Below, piece by piece: positions 1-8,208 of a DNA stretch of 9,931 bases. Below the pieces are notes generated by a model. It was not told the origin of the DNA. It searched no databases and was given only the letters and a program-made list of their open reading frames with translations. Origin of the DNA: an uncultured Pseudomonadota bacterium (lineage in GTDB: Bacteria; Lernaellota; Lernaellaia; Lernaellales; Lernaellaceae); NCBI GenBank assembly GCA_937967875.1, contig CALBTQ010000166.1:1-9931 (forward strand), read 5' to 3'. The position numbers and the translations under genes were made by a program. Numbering within the stretch: position 1 is the stretch's first letter; every line of letters begins with the position of its first letter.

Positions 1-949
1 CGAGCGTCAGCCGTTCGCCGTCTCGCGCGAAGAGCAGTTGCTCGCCGTAGAACGGCACGTGGATTCGCGCGGCGTCCGGTCGCCCGGCGACCAGGGCGAG
101 AAATTCCTGACGCGGCTCGTGCGGCGGATCGGTGCTGTGGATGAACGTGGAATGATGCACGGCGACGAGATACCCGGCACACAGATCGTCGAACACGCGC
201 AGGGCGTCGGCGGCGCTCAGGTGGTTCATGCGCATCACCCAACGCGGCCGCACCGGCCCGAGCGGAATGAGCGCGATGTCCGGCGGCCGCCCGCGGCCGA
301 TCTGCGCGAACAACTCCGCGTCGTAGCCGGTGTCGCCCGCGTAAAAAACCGTCCCCGTGTCGGCGGTAAAATAAAAGCCGCCGCAGGCGCGATCCCACAG
401 GCCGTCAACCCCCGCACGCCCTCCCCAATGTTTCGCACCGGTGACGGTCACGGTCACGCCGCGATGCGTGTAACTTTCGCCGACTTTAAGCTCGATGATT
501 TGCGCAAACGGCAGATCGCGCGGCAGATGCTTGGCCACGCCGTGCGGCGCGACGATGACGCCGCGTCCGGGCACGAGACGCAGACTGGGCAAGTCGAGAT
601 GATCCAGGTGCGCGTGGCTGATCACGGTCACGTCGATCGGCGGCAGATGGGCGGGGTCGACGCCGGGCTCGACCAGCCGCCGCTGCACCGCGCCGATGCG
701 GTCCTTGAGCACCGGATCGGTGAGGATGAACGCGTCGCCCAATTGCACCAGCGCCGTGGCGTGCCCGAGCCAGGTCACCGCCGCCGGCCGGTCGACGCGC
801 AGGTCGTTCAAACGATCCGGCACTCTTCGCGCCGGCCGCAACGACTGCATCGCCGCCCGCCAGGTAATGCGCACCATGAATATCCGTGAAAAAAGCAGCA
901 GCCCGACCGCCAACGCCGGCCAGAACCACCAATCGGCTGCCATCGACAT
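1..949 (-). CDS. Membrane-anchored metallo-beta-lactamase-fold hydrolase, RomA/NAPE-PLD-like (3' end outside window)
   Basis: This frame was translated by hand from the reverse strand. It stays open for 316 codons from an ATG at 949 to the window edge and has no stop, so the C-terminus is missing. Residues 8-25 form one hydrophobic segment, probably an N-terminal membrane anchor. The catalytic domain follows. It has a WLGHAT strand at 60-65, the metal-binding HAHLDH motif at 112-117, a further histidine in AKHWGGR (H174), the bridging aspartate in YAGDTGY (D206), MNH at 241-243 and HHSTF at 265-269. This order matches the COG2220 hydrolases (RomA, and the phospholipase D acting on N-acyl-phosphatidylethanolamine), which use two metal ions. 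A phosphodiester lipid substrate is therefore possible but is not shown. Most of the domain is present, so few residues should be missing. The start lies 15 bases after the TetR stop, with no strong ribosome site. ATG 943 is an alternative start. The two genes are probably co-transcribed. Confidence 0.88.
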   Translation of the reverse strand, partial: MSMAADWWFWPALAVGLLLFSRIFMVRITWRAAMQSLRPARRVPDRLNDLRVDRPAAVTWLGHATALVQLGDAFILTDPVLKDRIGAVQRRLVEPGVDPAHLPPIDVTVISHAHLDHLDLPSLRLVPGRGVIVAPHGVAKHLPRDLPFAQIIELKVGESYTHRGVTVTVTGAKHWGGRAGVDGLWDRACGGFYFTADTGTVFYAGDTGYDAELFAQIGRGRPPDIALIPLGPVRPRWVMRMNHLSAADALRVFDDLCAGYLVAVHHSTFIHSTDPPHEPRQEFLALVAGRPDAARIHVPFYGEQLLFARDGERLTL

Positions 950-964
950 GCCCGTGAAAAAAGG

Positions 965-1609
965 TTACGCGCCGAACGACGACTTGAGAAACAGCAACAA
1001 CCGGCGCACCAATTTTTCGTCGCCGTCGTCGTCGAACGGAATTTCCGGCAAATAGGTTTTGGAACGCGCTCGATAAATGGCGTTGGCCCGCCGCGACAGC
1101 ACAATGCGCACGGCCTCCTGAAACGCCAGCGCCATCATCGTCACGTCCAGATCGTCGCGCAACGCCGCTTCCTGCACGCCGGTGAGCACCAGGTTCTGAT
1201 AAAACAAGCCGGCGCGGCTTTCGAAACGATCGTAGGTCGCCTTGGCCAACTCCGGCGCGCCGAAGGCGTCGAGATGATTGTACACGTTCAGGTACGCGCC
1301 CAGGGTGCGCACGCGCCGGGCGACCACGCGCAGCAGGTATTCGACGCGCTCCCAGAATAGGCGCTGCATGTTGCCCACTTCGATGTACACCTGATTGAAA
1401 TACTGCGCCGCGCGACCCAACACCGAGGCGATCAGATCCTGCTTGCCGTCGAAATACATCGATAACGTATCCGGACTGATTTGCGCTTGCTGCGCCACGT
1501 CGGCCATGGTGACCAGCCGCAATCCCTTCTCCGCAAAGGTTTCGGCGGCCGCGAGCAGAATCTTGTCCTGCGCGATTTGAGGAATTTGCATAAACACCGG
1601 TTTGGGCAA
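965..1609 (-). CDS. TetR/AcrR-family transcriptional regulator
   Basis: This 214-residue protein has the usual length and layout of TetR-family repressors. The N-terminal DNA-binding domain spans about residues 10-60. It contains the AAAETFAEKG helix, then TMADVAQQAQIS, then the recognition helix in SPDTLSMYF, then the GKQDLIASVL helix. The rest is helical ligand-binding and dimerisation sequence without a conserved signature, so the inducer cannot be named. The start codon is TTG at 1609. It is preferred because AAGGAGG (1615-1621) sits 5 bases upstream, while the next in-frame ATG (1591) is 23 bases from that site. The gene lies directly upstream of the metallo-hydrolase gene with a 15-base gap, which suggests it controls itself and that gene. 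No clear operator was found in the 110 bases upstream. The family call is firm; the regulatory target is inferred from position. Confidence 0.93.
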   Translation of the reverse strand: MPKPVFMQIPQIAQDKILLAAAETFAEKGLRLVTMADVAQQAQISPDTLSMYFDGKQDLIASVLGRAAQYFNQVYIEVGNMQRLFWERVEYLLRVVARRVRTLGAYLNVYNHLDAFGAPELAKATYDRFESRAGLFYQNLVLTGVQEAALRDDLDVTMMALAFQEAVRIVLSRRANAIYRARSKTYLPEIPFDDDGDEKLVRRLLLFLKSSFGA

Positions 1610-1614
1610 GACGC

Positions 1615-1621
1615 CCTCCTT
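1615..1621 (-). promoter_or_regulatory. Shine-Dalgarno site fixing the TTG start of the TetR gene
   Basis: The reverse strand reads AAGGAGG here, a near-perfect match to the anti-Shine-Dalgarno sequence, 5 bases before TTG at 1609. It decides in favour of the non-ATG start over ATG 1591. Confidence 0.8.
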
Positions 1622-1719
1622 ACTGATTCAACCGCAGCATTCCGGCATCTTTACGGCCAGATGTCCGCATCGCTCGATTCGCCGTGTGGTCCGCAGCAGC
1701 TGGAGTGGTTGTACGATCG

Positions 1720-2400
1720 CTACTTTTCTTCCCCGGCCTCCTCGTTATCGGTCGCCGGCTGTTCTTCGACGGCGCTCTCTTCGGCGGCGGGCGCCGGTTC
1801 GGGAAGTTCGCGTGGATTCTCTTTCAGCGAAGCCAGCAGGATCAGCTCCCACAGGTTGTTGTCTTCCAACGGGGCTTCGGTGCGCGAAATGGCCGCCGTG
1901 TGGCTTTGCACCAGCAGGCTGCCGGCCATCGCGCCGCGATAGTCCTTCTTGAAGCCCTTCTTGGTGACCAGCAATTTCTTGAACACCTTCTCGCATTTGT
2001 CGACGAACTCGTCGGTCACCAACGCCGGCAGCGCGTCGCGCCGCTTGTCGTGCCAGAATTCCTCGTACGTTTCGTCGTAGGCGGGCAGGTCGTCGGCCTG
2101 CGCGTACAGATCGGCCAATTGGTCGCGGTCGGCGGCCGGATCGAAATGGGCGTAGACGTCGTCGGGCGCGAAACGCAACGTCTTGAGGTCCTCGTCGGCC
2201 TGCAACATCACCGACAGGTGCAGCACGTTCTTGACGAAGTTCTGCACGTTGCCGAACTCGCTGAGCATCTGATGCTGCACGGCGTTTTCGCTCACCGCGC
2301 CGATGTGGCCGGCTTTGTGCCGCTGATTGTCCTTGCTCCGTTTCTTCATCGCCTTGCGCTGCTTGCGCTGCGCGGCCGCCTTATCGTTTTTTTTGCCCAT
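1720..2400 (-). CDS. Hypothetical protein with basic N-terminus and acidic C-terminal tail
   Basis: I do not recognise this 226-residue protein. It has three visible parts. Residues 1-31 are strongly basic, with 13 Lys/Arg, and are probably disordered. Residues 32 to about 197 look like a folded, mostly helical domain with VQNFVKNVLHLSVML, a run around DLYAQADDLPAYDETYEEFW, and a lysine-rich stretch CEKVFKKLLVTKKGFKKDY. The last 29 residues form an acidic Ala/Pro/Glu tail with 11 Glu/Asp. There is no signal peptide or membrane segment, so it is probably cytoplasmic. ATG 2400 is chosen because GGGGA lies about 5 bases upstream; the frame can be extended to TTG 2412, which would overlap that site. 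The basic head suggests contact with nucleic acid or another polyanion, but that is a guess from composition. It sits 110 bases upstream of the TetR gene and 100 bases downstream of the lipoprotein stop. The reading frame is convincing; the function is unknown. Confidence 0.75.
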   Translation of the reverse strand: MGKKNDKAAAQRKQRKAMKKRSKDNQRHKAGHIGAVSENAVQHQMLSEFGNVQNFVKNVLHLSVMLQADEDLKTLRFAPDDVYAHFDPAADRDQLADLYAQADDLPAYDETYEEFWHDKRRDALPALVTDEFVDKCEKVFKKLLVTKKGFKKDYRGAMAGSLLVQSHTAAISRTEAPLEDNNLWELILLASLKENPRELPEPAPAAEESAVEEQPATDNEEAGEEK

Positions 2401-2430
2401 CTGTTTCCCCAAAGTGACGTTTGTACATCC

Positions 2431-2485
2431 AAAAAATTACCACGACCGGCTGCGGGAATAAAGATTCGTTTGCCGCGGCCGGTCG
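2431..2485 (-). terminator. Probable intrinsic terminator after the ASPIC/UnbV lipoprotein gene
   Basis: The arms 2443-2455 and 2473-2485 can form a stem of 13 positions, with one non-Watson-Crick pair at 2451/2477, around a 17-base loop. On the reverse strand the stem is followed after six bases by TTTTTT (complement of 2431-2436). It starts 16 bases after the lipoprotein stop codon. The loop is longer than usual and the T-run is not directly against the stem, so efficiency is uncertain. Only 30 bases separate the T-run from the next gene's start, which leaves little room for a separate promoter. Confidence 0.6.
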
Positions 2486-2500
2486 GAAAATCGTTTCCGC

Positions 2501-4726
<2,226 letters not shown>

Positions 4727-4732
4727 GAAACG

Positions 4733-4738
4733 CCTCCC
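4733..4738 (-). promoter_or_regulatory. Shine-Dalgarno site for the ASPIC/UnbV lipoprotein
   Basis: The reverse strand reads GGGAGG 6 bases before ATG 4726. It fixes the start at the signal peptide rather than at the upstream TTG 4810. Confidence 0.85.
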
Positions 4739-4756
4739 GCTTCCGGTTTGAGCGCC

Positions 4757-4773
4757 GATTATTGCTGATAATC
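4757..4773. repeat. Perfect inverted repeat over the predicted -10 box (possible operator)
   Basis: GATTAT (4757-4762) and ATAATC (4768-4773) are exact inverted copies separated by five bases. The element covers the predicted -10 box of the lipoprotein promoter inside the gap between the divergent genes. A dimeric repressor bound here would block that promoter. No regulator can be assigned. AT-rich palindromes can also occur by chance. Confidence 0.45.
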
Positions 4774-4786
4774 GCCCGCCTGTGAA
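4758..4786 (-). promoter_or_regulatory. Predicted sigma-70-type promoter of the ASPIC/UnbV lipoprotein gene
   Basis: On the reverse strand, TTCACA (4781-4786) and AATAAT (4758-4763) are separated by exactly 17 bases. Each matches the consensus at five of six positions. Transcription would start near 4751 and leave a leader of about 25 bases holding the ribosome site. The -10 box lies within a perfect inverted repeat. Confidence 0.6.
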
Positions 4787-4793
4787 GCCGGTT

Positions 4794-4820
4794 TTGCATC
4801 GCGCCCGCAACGCGTAAAAT
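4794..4820 (+). promoter_or_regulatory. Weak candidate promoter for the quinone-oxidoreductase-type gene
   Basis: TAAAAT (4815-4820) is a fair -10 box. The best upstream element, TTGCAT (4794-4799), is weak and only 15 bases away. It would start transcription near 4827, ahead of the GGAG ribosome site at 4841-4844. Offered only as the best candidate in this gap. Confidence 0.25.
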
Positions 4821-4850
4821 CAGGGGGAAAATCACCGAACGGAGCGGAAA

Positions 4851-5849
4851 ATGAAAGCGATCCGTCTCAGCGAAATCGGCGAGCCGACGCGCCTGGAACT
4901 CGTCGACCTCGAGCCGCCCGCACCCCGCGCCGGGCAGGTGCGCCTCAAGGTCATGGCGGCGGGCGTGAACTTCGCCGAGGTGCTCATCCGCCGCGGTCTG
5001 TATCTGCCGATGCCTAAACTGCCGTTGATTCCGGGCGCCGACGCCGCCGGTGTGATCGACGCGTTGGGCGAAGGCGTCGCCGATTTCTCCCCGGGTCAAC
5101 GGGTGGTCGCCACCGTAGCGCAGGGCGCGTATGCGCAGTATGTCGTCGCCCCTACGTCGTCCGTCGTGCCGCTGCCCGACGATATCGACTTCGACCTCGC
5201 CGCCGGACTGCCGGTCTCGGGCATGACCGCCTGGCACCTGACACGCACCCTGGTCGAACTGCGCCCGGGTCTGACCGTGCTCAACTACGCCGCCGCCGGT
5301 TCGGTGGGCAGCTTAATTAATGGATTGGCCGCCGCGCGCGGCGCCACGGTGATCGCCCTGGCCGGCGGGCCGGAAAAATGCGCGCGGGCGCTTTCGTTGG
5401 GCGCGACCCAGGCGATCGATTATCTGGTCGAGCGCGACGTGCCCGCCCGCGTGGCCGAACTGACCGGCGGACGCGGCGCGGACATCGTCTACAACTCGGT
5501 GATGGGTCCGACCGTCGGCGACGACCTGCGGCTGCTCGCGCCGTTGGGCCGCATCTTCTACTTCGGCGCGGCGGCCGGCCTGCCCAACGCCAAGCATCTG
5601 CTCGTCGGCCTGATGCGGCGCTTCATCGATACCCCGACGATCACCATGTACCATCTGCTTACGCACCTGCGGCACGATCCGGCCGCGCATCGCGCCGCCT
5701 GGCCGCAATTGTTCGCCGCCTTGCGCGCCGGCGAAGCCCGCCTGCCGCTGCACGGCGTTTATCCGCTGGCCGACGCCGCGCGGGCGCACGACGACGTCGA
5801 GCAACGCCGGACGATGGGCAAGTGCGTGCTGCATCCGTGGCCGGCGTAG
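4851..5849 (+). CDS. NADPH:quinone-oxidoreductase-type, zinc-free medium-chain dehydrogenase/reductase
   Basis: This 332-residue cytoplasmic enzyme belongs to the medium-chain dehydrogenase/reductase superfamily, quinone oxidoreductase branch, which reduces quinones or activated double bonds with NAD(P)H. The N-terminal GroES-like domain carries GVNFAEVLIRRGLY (38-51) and PGADAAGVI (61-69). The usual zinc-binding GHE motif is absent, as expected for this branch. The Rossmann domain carries the cofactor loop AAAGSVG (147-153), with serine where family members often have a second glycine, followed by LAAARGATVIAL. GGRGADIVYNSVMG (206-219) and GRIFYFGAAAG (233-243) are further family blocks. Length is normal. 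ATG 4851 has GGAG 6 bases upstream. The gene diverges from the lipoprotein gene and lies 111 bases before the SCP2-like gene, with no clear terminator between. The substrate cannot be read from the sequence; crotonyl-CoA or enone reductases are alternatives within the same fold. Confidence 0.9.
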   Translation: MKAIRLSEIGEPTRLELVDLEPPAPRAGQVRLKVMAAGVNFAEVLIRRGLYLPMPKLPLIPGADAAGVIDALGEGVADFSPGQRVVATVAQGAYAQYVVAPTSSVVPLPDDIDFDLAAGLPVSGMTAWHLTRTLVELRPGLTVLNYAAAGSVGSLINGLAAARGATVIALAGGPEKCARALSLGATQAIDYLVERDVPARVAELTGGRGADIVYNSVMGPTVGDDLRLLAPLGRIFYFGAAAGLPNAKHLLVGLMRRFIDTPTITMYHLLTHLRHDPAAHRAAWPQLFAALRAGEARLPLHGVYPLADAARAHDDVEQRRTMGKCVLHPWPA

Positions 5850-5960
5850 ATAGTCCAATGTTTGAAATTTTCCCCCTGGCGCGATGCGTCATACGATGCT
5901 AGCATTAGCGCCCTGGCTGATTTGTATGAGGGGTTTATCTACCAAAGAGGAGAGTCATCC
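5850..5960. other. Gap of 111 bases without a confident promoter or terminator
   Basis: The gap between the dehydrogenase and the SCP2-like gene contains a perfect 10-base palindrome, ATGCTAGCAT (5896-5905). It also holds a weak promoter-like pair, TTTCCC (5869-5874) and TACGAT (5892-5897), 17 bases apart. Neither is strong. Whether the dehydrogenase shares a transcript with the next two genes cannot be decided from the sequence. Confidence 0.4.
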
Positions 5961-6728
5961 ATGGACCGCGAACAGATTGTGGCACGGCTGAATTTACACG
6001 CGGTGCTTCCGGTCTTGGCCAAAATCGTGCGTTTCGACCAAGAGGCGCAGGACATCGTCAAGGATTGGAACGCCACCATCCAATTCAGCTACCTGGGCGG
6101 ACCCACCGTACAGTTGAAGTTCAATGACGGCGCCTGCCGCGCATATCGCCAGCCGGCTGCGCGCGCCGACGTCTCCTTCTGGTTCCCGACCGCGGGATTG
6201 CTCAACGCCATGTTCTCGGGCGAAGGCTTCACCCTGCCGCTGATCAACGGCTTCTGGAACGTGAAGCTGCTCAAAGGTTTCATGGCGCTGTCCAAACGGT
6301 TGGAGCATTACCTGAAAGAATTGGACGGGCAGCAATTGAGCCCCGAGCTGACCGAAAAGGTGCTCGAATGCAAGCTCTCGGTGGCCACCTGGGCCAGCGC
6401 AGTGCTCGCCGAATTCGACGACAAGCTCAAGCCGATTTCCGATCACATGATCCCCGGTTGCGTTGTCAACATCGTCATCAAGCCCAACGGCCCGAATTTC
6501 TACTTCAAGAAAACCACCGCCGGTTCCTTCCTGGCCGGCGACGGTCTGATGAAGGATCCGAGCGCCGAGCTAACCTTCGCCACCACGGACGTCGCCTTTG
6601 ACCTGGTCAACGGCACCCTGGACGCGATGGCCGCCACCGGCAAGGGCGAAGTCAACATTCGCGGACTGGTGATGATGGTCGACGATCTGAGCGTCATCTT
6701 GAACCACGTCGAAGATTACCTGGCCTGA
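5961..6728 (+). CDS. Tandem SCP2-like (sterol-carrier-protein fold) lipid-binding protein
   Basis: This 255-residue protein appears to contain two SCP2-like domains. The first, about residues 35-115, has TIQFSYLGGPTVQLKF, then ARADVSFWFPTAGLLNAMFSGE, then PLINGFW. The second, about 165-252, has VVNIVIKPNGPNFYF, then DPSAELTFATTDVAFDLVNG, then GKGEVNIRGLVMMVDDLSVIL. Both follow the fold's order of a beta-sheet, the 'AD-strand-helix-G' block, and a closing helix. The fold binds fatty acids, acyl-CoA or sterols in a hydrophobic tunnel. There is no signal peptide or membrane segment. ATG 5961 has AGGAGA (5948-5953) 7 bases upstream; the frame could extend to TTG 5862, but that lacks a ribosome site and adds unlikely sequence. 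The aminotransferase gene begins 13 bases after the stop, so the two are almost certainly one operon. The second domain is clear; the first is more diverged. The ligand is unknown. Confidence 0.8.
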   Translation: MDREQIVARLNLHAVLPVLAKIVRFDQEAQDIVKDWNATIQFSYLGGPTVQLKFNDGACRAYRQPAARADVSFWFPTAGLLNAMFSGEGFTLPLINGFWNVKLLKGFMALSKRLEHYLKELDGQQLSPELTEKVLECKLSVATWASAVLAEFDDKLKPISDHMIPGCVVNIVIKPNGPNFYFKKTTAGSFLAGDGLMKDPSAELTFATTDVAFDLVNGTLDAMAATGKGEVNIRGLVMMVDDLSVILNHVEDYLA

Positions 6729-6741
6729 GAGGGAGGTTGCC

Positions 6742-8085
6742 ATGCCTGCGAAAACCGCAAAGAAAGCCACGAAGAAAACCGCCGCCCCCAAAAAGGCTCC
6801 GGTGAAAAAAGCCGCCGTCAAAGCCGCGCCCAAGGCGCCGGCCGCGAAAAAACCCTATACCTTCGAAAAGAGCAAAGAGCTGTTCCTGCGCGCCGCCAAG
6901 GTCATTCCCGGCGCGATCTACGGTCACCAGAGCCCCGTGCTCACCGTGCCCGGCAGCTTCCCCTATTACGCCGCCAAGGCCGAAGGTCCCTACTACTGGG
7001 ACGTGGACGGCAATAAGTTCATCGACTACATGTGCGGTTACGGTCCGATGATCACCGGTTACAACAACCCGGTCGTCGACGCCGCCGCCCGCGCCGAACA
7101 GGCCAACGGCGACTGCTACAACCATCCGACCGGTCGGATGGTCGAGCTGGCCGAATTCCTCACCGACCTGATTCCCTTCGCCGACTGGGCCGTCTTCGCC
7201 AAAAACGGCTCGGACGTGACCACCTGGGCCACGCTGGTCGCCCGCGAGGCCACCGGCCGCAAGAAGATCGTCATGTGCAAGGGCGAGTACCACGGCGCGC
7301 ACGCCTGGTGCACCCCCGGCCACGGCGGCCTGATCGACGAAGACCGCGCCCAGATGCTGTATTACAAATGGAACGATCTGGCCGGCCTGCGCGCCCTCTT
7401 CGACCGCTACCCGGATCAGATCGCCGGCGTGATCATGACTCCGTTCCATCACCCGACCTTCGCCGACCTGGAACTGCCCGCCCCCGGCTTCTGGCAGGGT
7501 GTGCAGAAGCTGTGCAACGACAAAGGCGCGGTGCTGATTCTCGACGACGTGCGCTGCGGCTTCCGTTTGAGCGTCAAGGGCAGCCAGGATTACTTCGGCT
7601 TCGAGCCCGACATCTCCTGCTACTGCAAGGCGATCGCCAACGGCTACGTGCTCTCGGCCGCGGTCGGCCGCGACAGCTTGAAAAACGCCGCCTCGAGCGT
7701 CTTCTTGACCGGCTCGTACTGGAACGGCGCGGTGCCCATGGCCGCGGCGCTGGCCAACATCAAGCTGTTGCAGAAGGAAAACGGCGTCGCCCACATGTTC
7801 AAGATGGGCGAGTTGCTCATGAACGGACTGATCGAACGCGGCAAGGCCTTCGGCTACGAGATGATCGCCAGCGGCCCGACCACGATACCGTTCATCCACT
7901 TCGGCAACGAAACGAACTTCATGCGCATGCAGACCTGGTGCGCCGAACTGACCGTCCGCGGCCACTTCTGCCACCCGAGCCACAACTGGTTCATCAGCGC
8001 CGCGCATCAACCGGAAGACATCGCCGCGACGCTGGACGCCGCCGAGGAAGCCTTCAAGGTCGTCAAAAAGGAATACGGCGACTAA
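6742..8085 (+). CDS. Class III PLP-dependent aminotransferase, glutamate-1-semialdehyde-aminomutase-like, with Lys/Ala-rich N-terminal tail
   Basis: This 447-residue protein is a fold-type I PLP enzyme of the class III aminotransferases. Visible features are YYWDVDGNKFIDYMCGYGPM (84-103), the cofactor-phosphate region KNGSDVTTWA (154-163), YHG (183-185), LILDDVRCGFR (265-275) with Asp268 placed to hold the pyridine nitrogen, CKAIANG with the expected Schiff-base Lys296, and TGSYWNGAVPMAAALA (323-338). The KNGSDV and DDVR variants differ from the NSGTEA and DEV motifs of true HemL, so a haem-pathway role is unlikely. Residues 1-37 are almost only Lys, Ala, Pro and Thr, like a histone H1 tail, and are not part of the enzyme fold. 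ATG 6742 has GGGAGG 5 bases upstream, and the next in-frame Met is residue 98, so the tail is translated. It follows the SCP2-like gene by 13 bases and ends before a strong terminator. The amino-group acceptor is unknown. Confidence 0.9.
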   Translation: MPAKTAKKATKKTAAPKKAPVKKAAVKAAPKAPAAKKPYTFEKSKELFLRAAKVIPGAIYGHQSPVLTVPGSFPYYAAKAEGPYYWDVDGNKFIDYMCGYGPMITGYNNPVVDAAARAEQANGDCYNHPTGRMVELAEFLTDLIPFADWAVFAKNGSDVTTWATLVAREATGRKKIVMCKGEYHGAHAWCTPGHGGLIDEDRAQMLYYKWNDLAGLRALFDRYPDQIAGVIMTPFHHPTFADLELPAPGFWQGVQKLCNDKGAVLILDDVRCGFRLSVKGSQDYFGFEPDISCYCKAIANGYVLSAAVGRDSLKNAASSVFLTGSYWNGAVPMAAALANIKLLQKENGVAHMFKMGELLMNGLIERGKAFGYEMIASGPTTIPFIHFGNETNFMRMQTWCAELTVRGHFCHPSHNWFISAAHQPEDIAATLDAAEEAFKVVKKEYGD

Positions 8086-8111
8086 GCCGCTTCCCAGTTT
8101 CGCTTCCACCG

Positions 8112-8142
8112 CCCCGCCGGCCGCCCGGCGGGGTTTTCTTTT
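8112..8142 (+). terminator. Strong rho-independent terminator after the aminotransferase gene
   Basis: A perfect 9-bp GC stem, CCCCGCCGG (8112-8120) with CCGGCGGGG (8125-8133), has a 4-base loop and is followed immediately by TTTTCTTTT (8134-8142). It begins 26 bases after the stop codon and ends the SCP2-like/aminotransferase transcript. Confidence 0.93.
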
Positions 8143-8169
8143 GCACGTTCCGCCGTCCTGCGGTATAAG
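8141..8169 (+). promoter_or_regulatory. Predicted promoter of the second poly-Asp lipoprotein gene
   Basis: TTGCAC (8141-8146) and TATAAG (8164-8169) are separated by exactly 17 bases; the -10 box matches the consensus at five of six positions, the -35 box at three. The -35 box overlaps the last two bases of the terminator T-tract. The start site would lie near 8176, followed by an AT-rich leader and GGGGGA (8198-8203) 5 bases before ATG 8209. Confidence 0.55.
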
Positions 8170-8208
8170 AAAGTCATCACAACATAATAATTATCCCGGG
8201 GGACGGAC

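Noticed and set aside
38..889. 283-codon plus-strand frame and the 148-codon minus-strand frame at 486-932
   Set aside because: Both are shadows of the metallo-hydrolase, whose correct reverse-strand frame shows the HAHLDH motif, the other metal ligands and a membrane anchor. The real frame has no stop in the window and is easily missed.
4727..4810. Upstream extension of the ASPIC/UnbV lipoprotein to TTG 4810
   Set aside because: It would bury the signal peptide and run through the predicted promoter. ATG 4726 has its own GGGAGG.
5862..5960. Upstream extension of the SCP2-like protein to TTG 5862
   Set aside because: There is no ribosome site at 5862, while AGGAGA is well placed for ATG 5961. 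The added residues do not look like part of the domain.
6742..8085. Assignment of the aminotransferase as HemL
   Set aside because: The general family fits, but the NSGTEA and DEV motifs are replaced by KNGSDV and DDV, and no haem-pathway gene is nearby.
6694..8109. 471-codon open frame on the minus strand
   Set aside because: It is antisense to the aminotransferase and part of the SCP2-like gene, both of which have clear motifs. The translation is low-complexity Gly/Val/Asp and shows no family motif.
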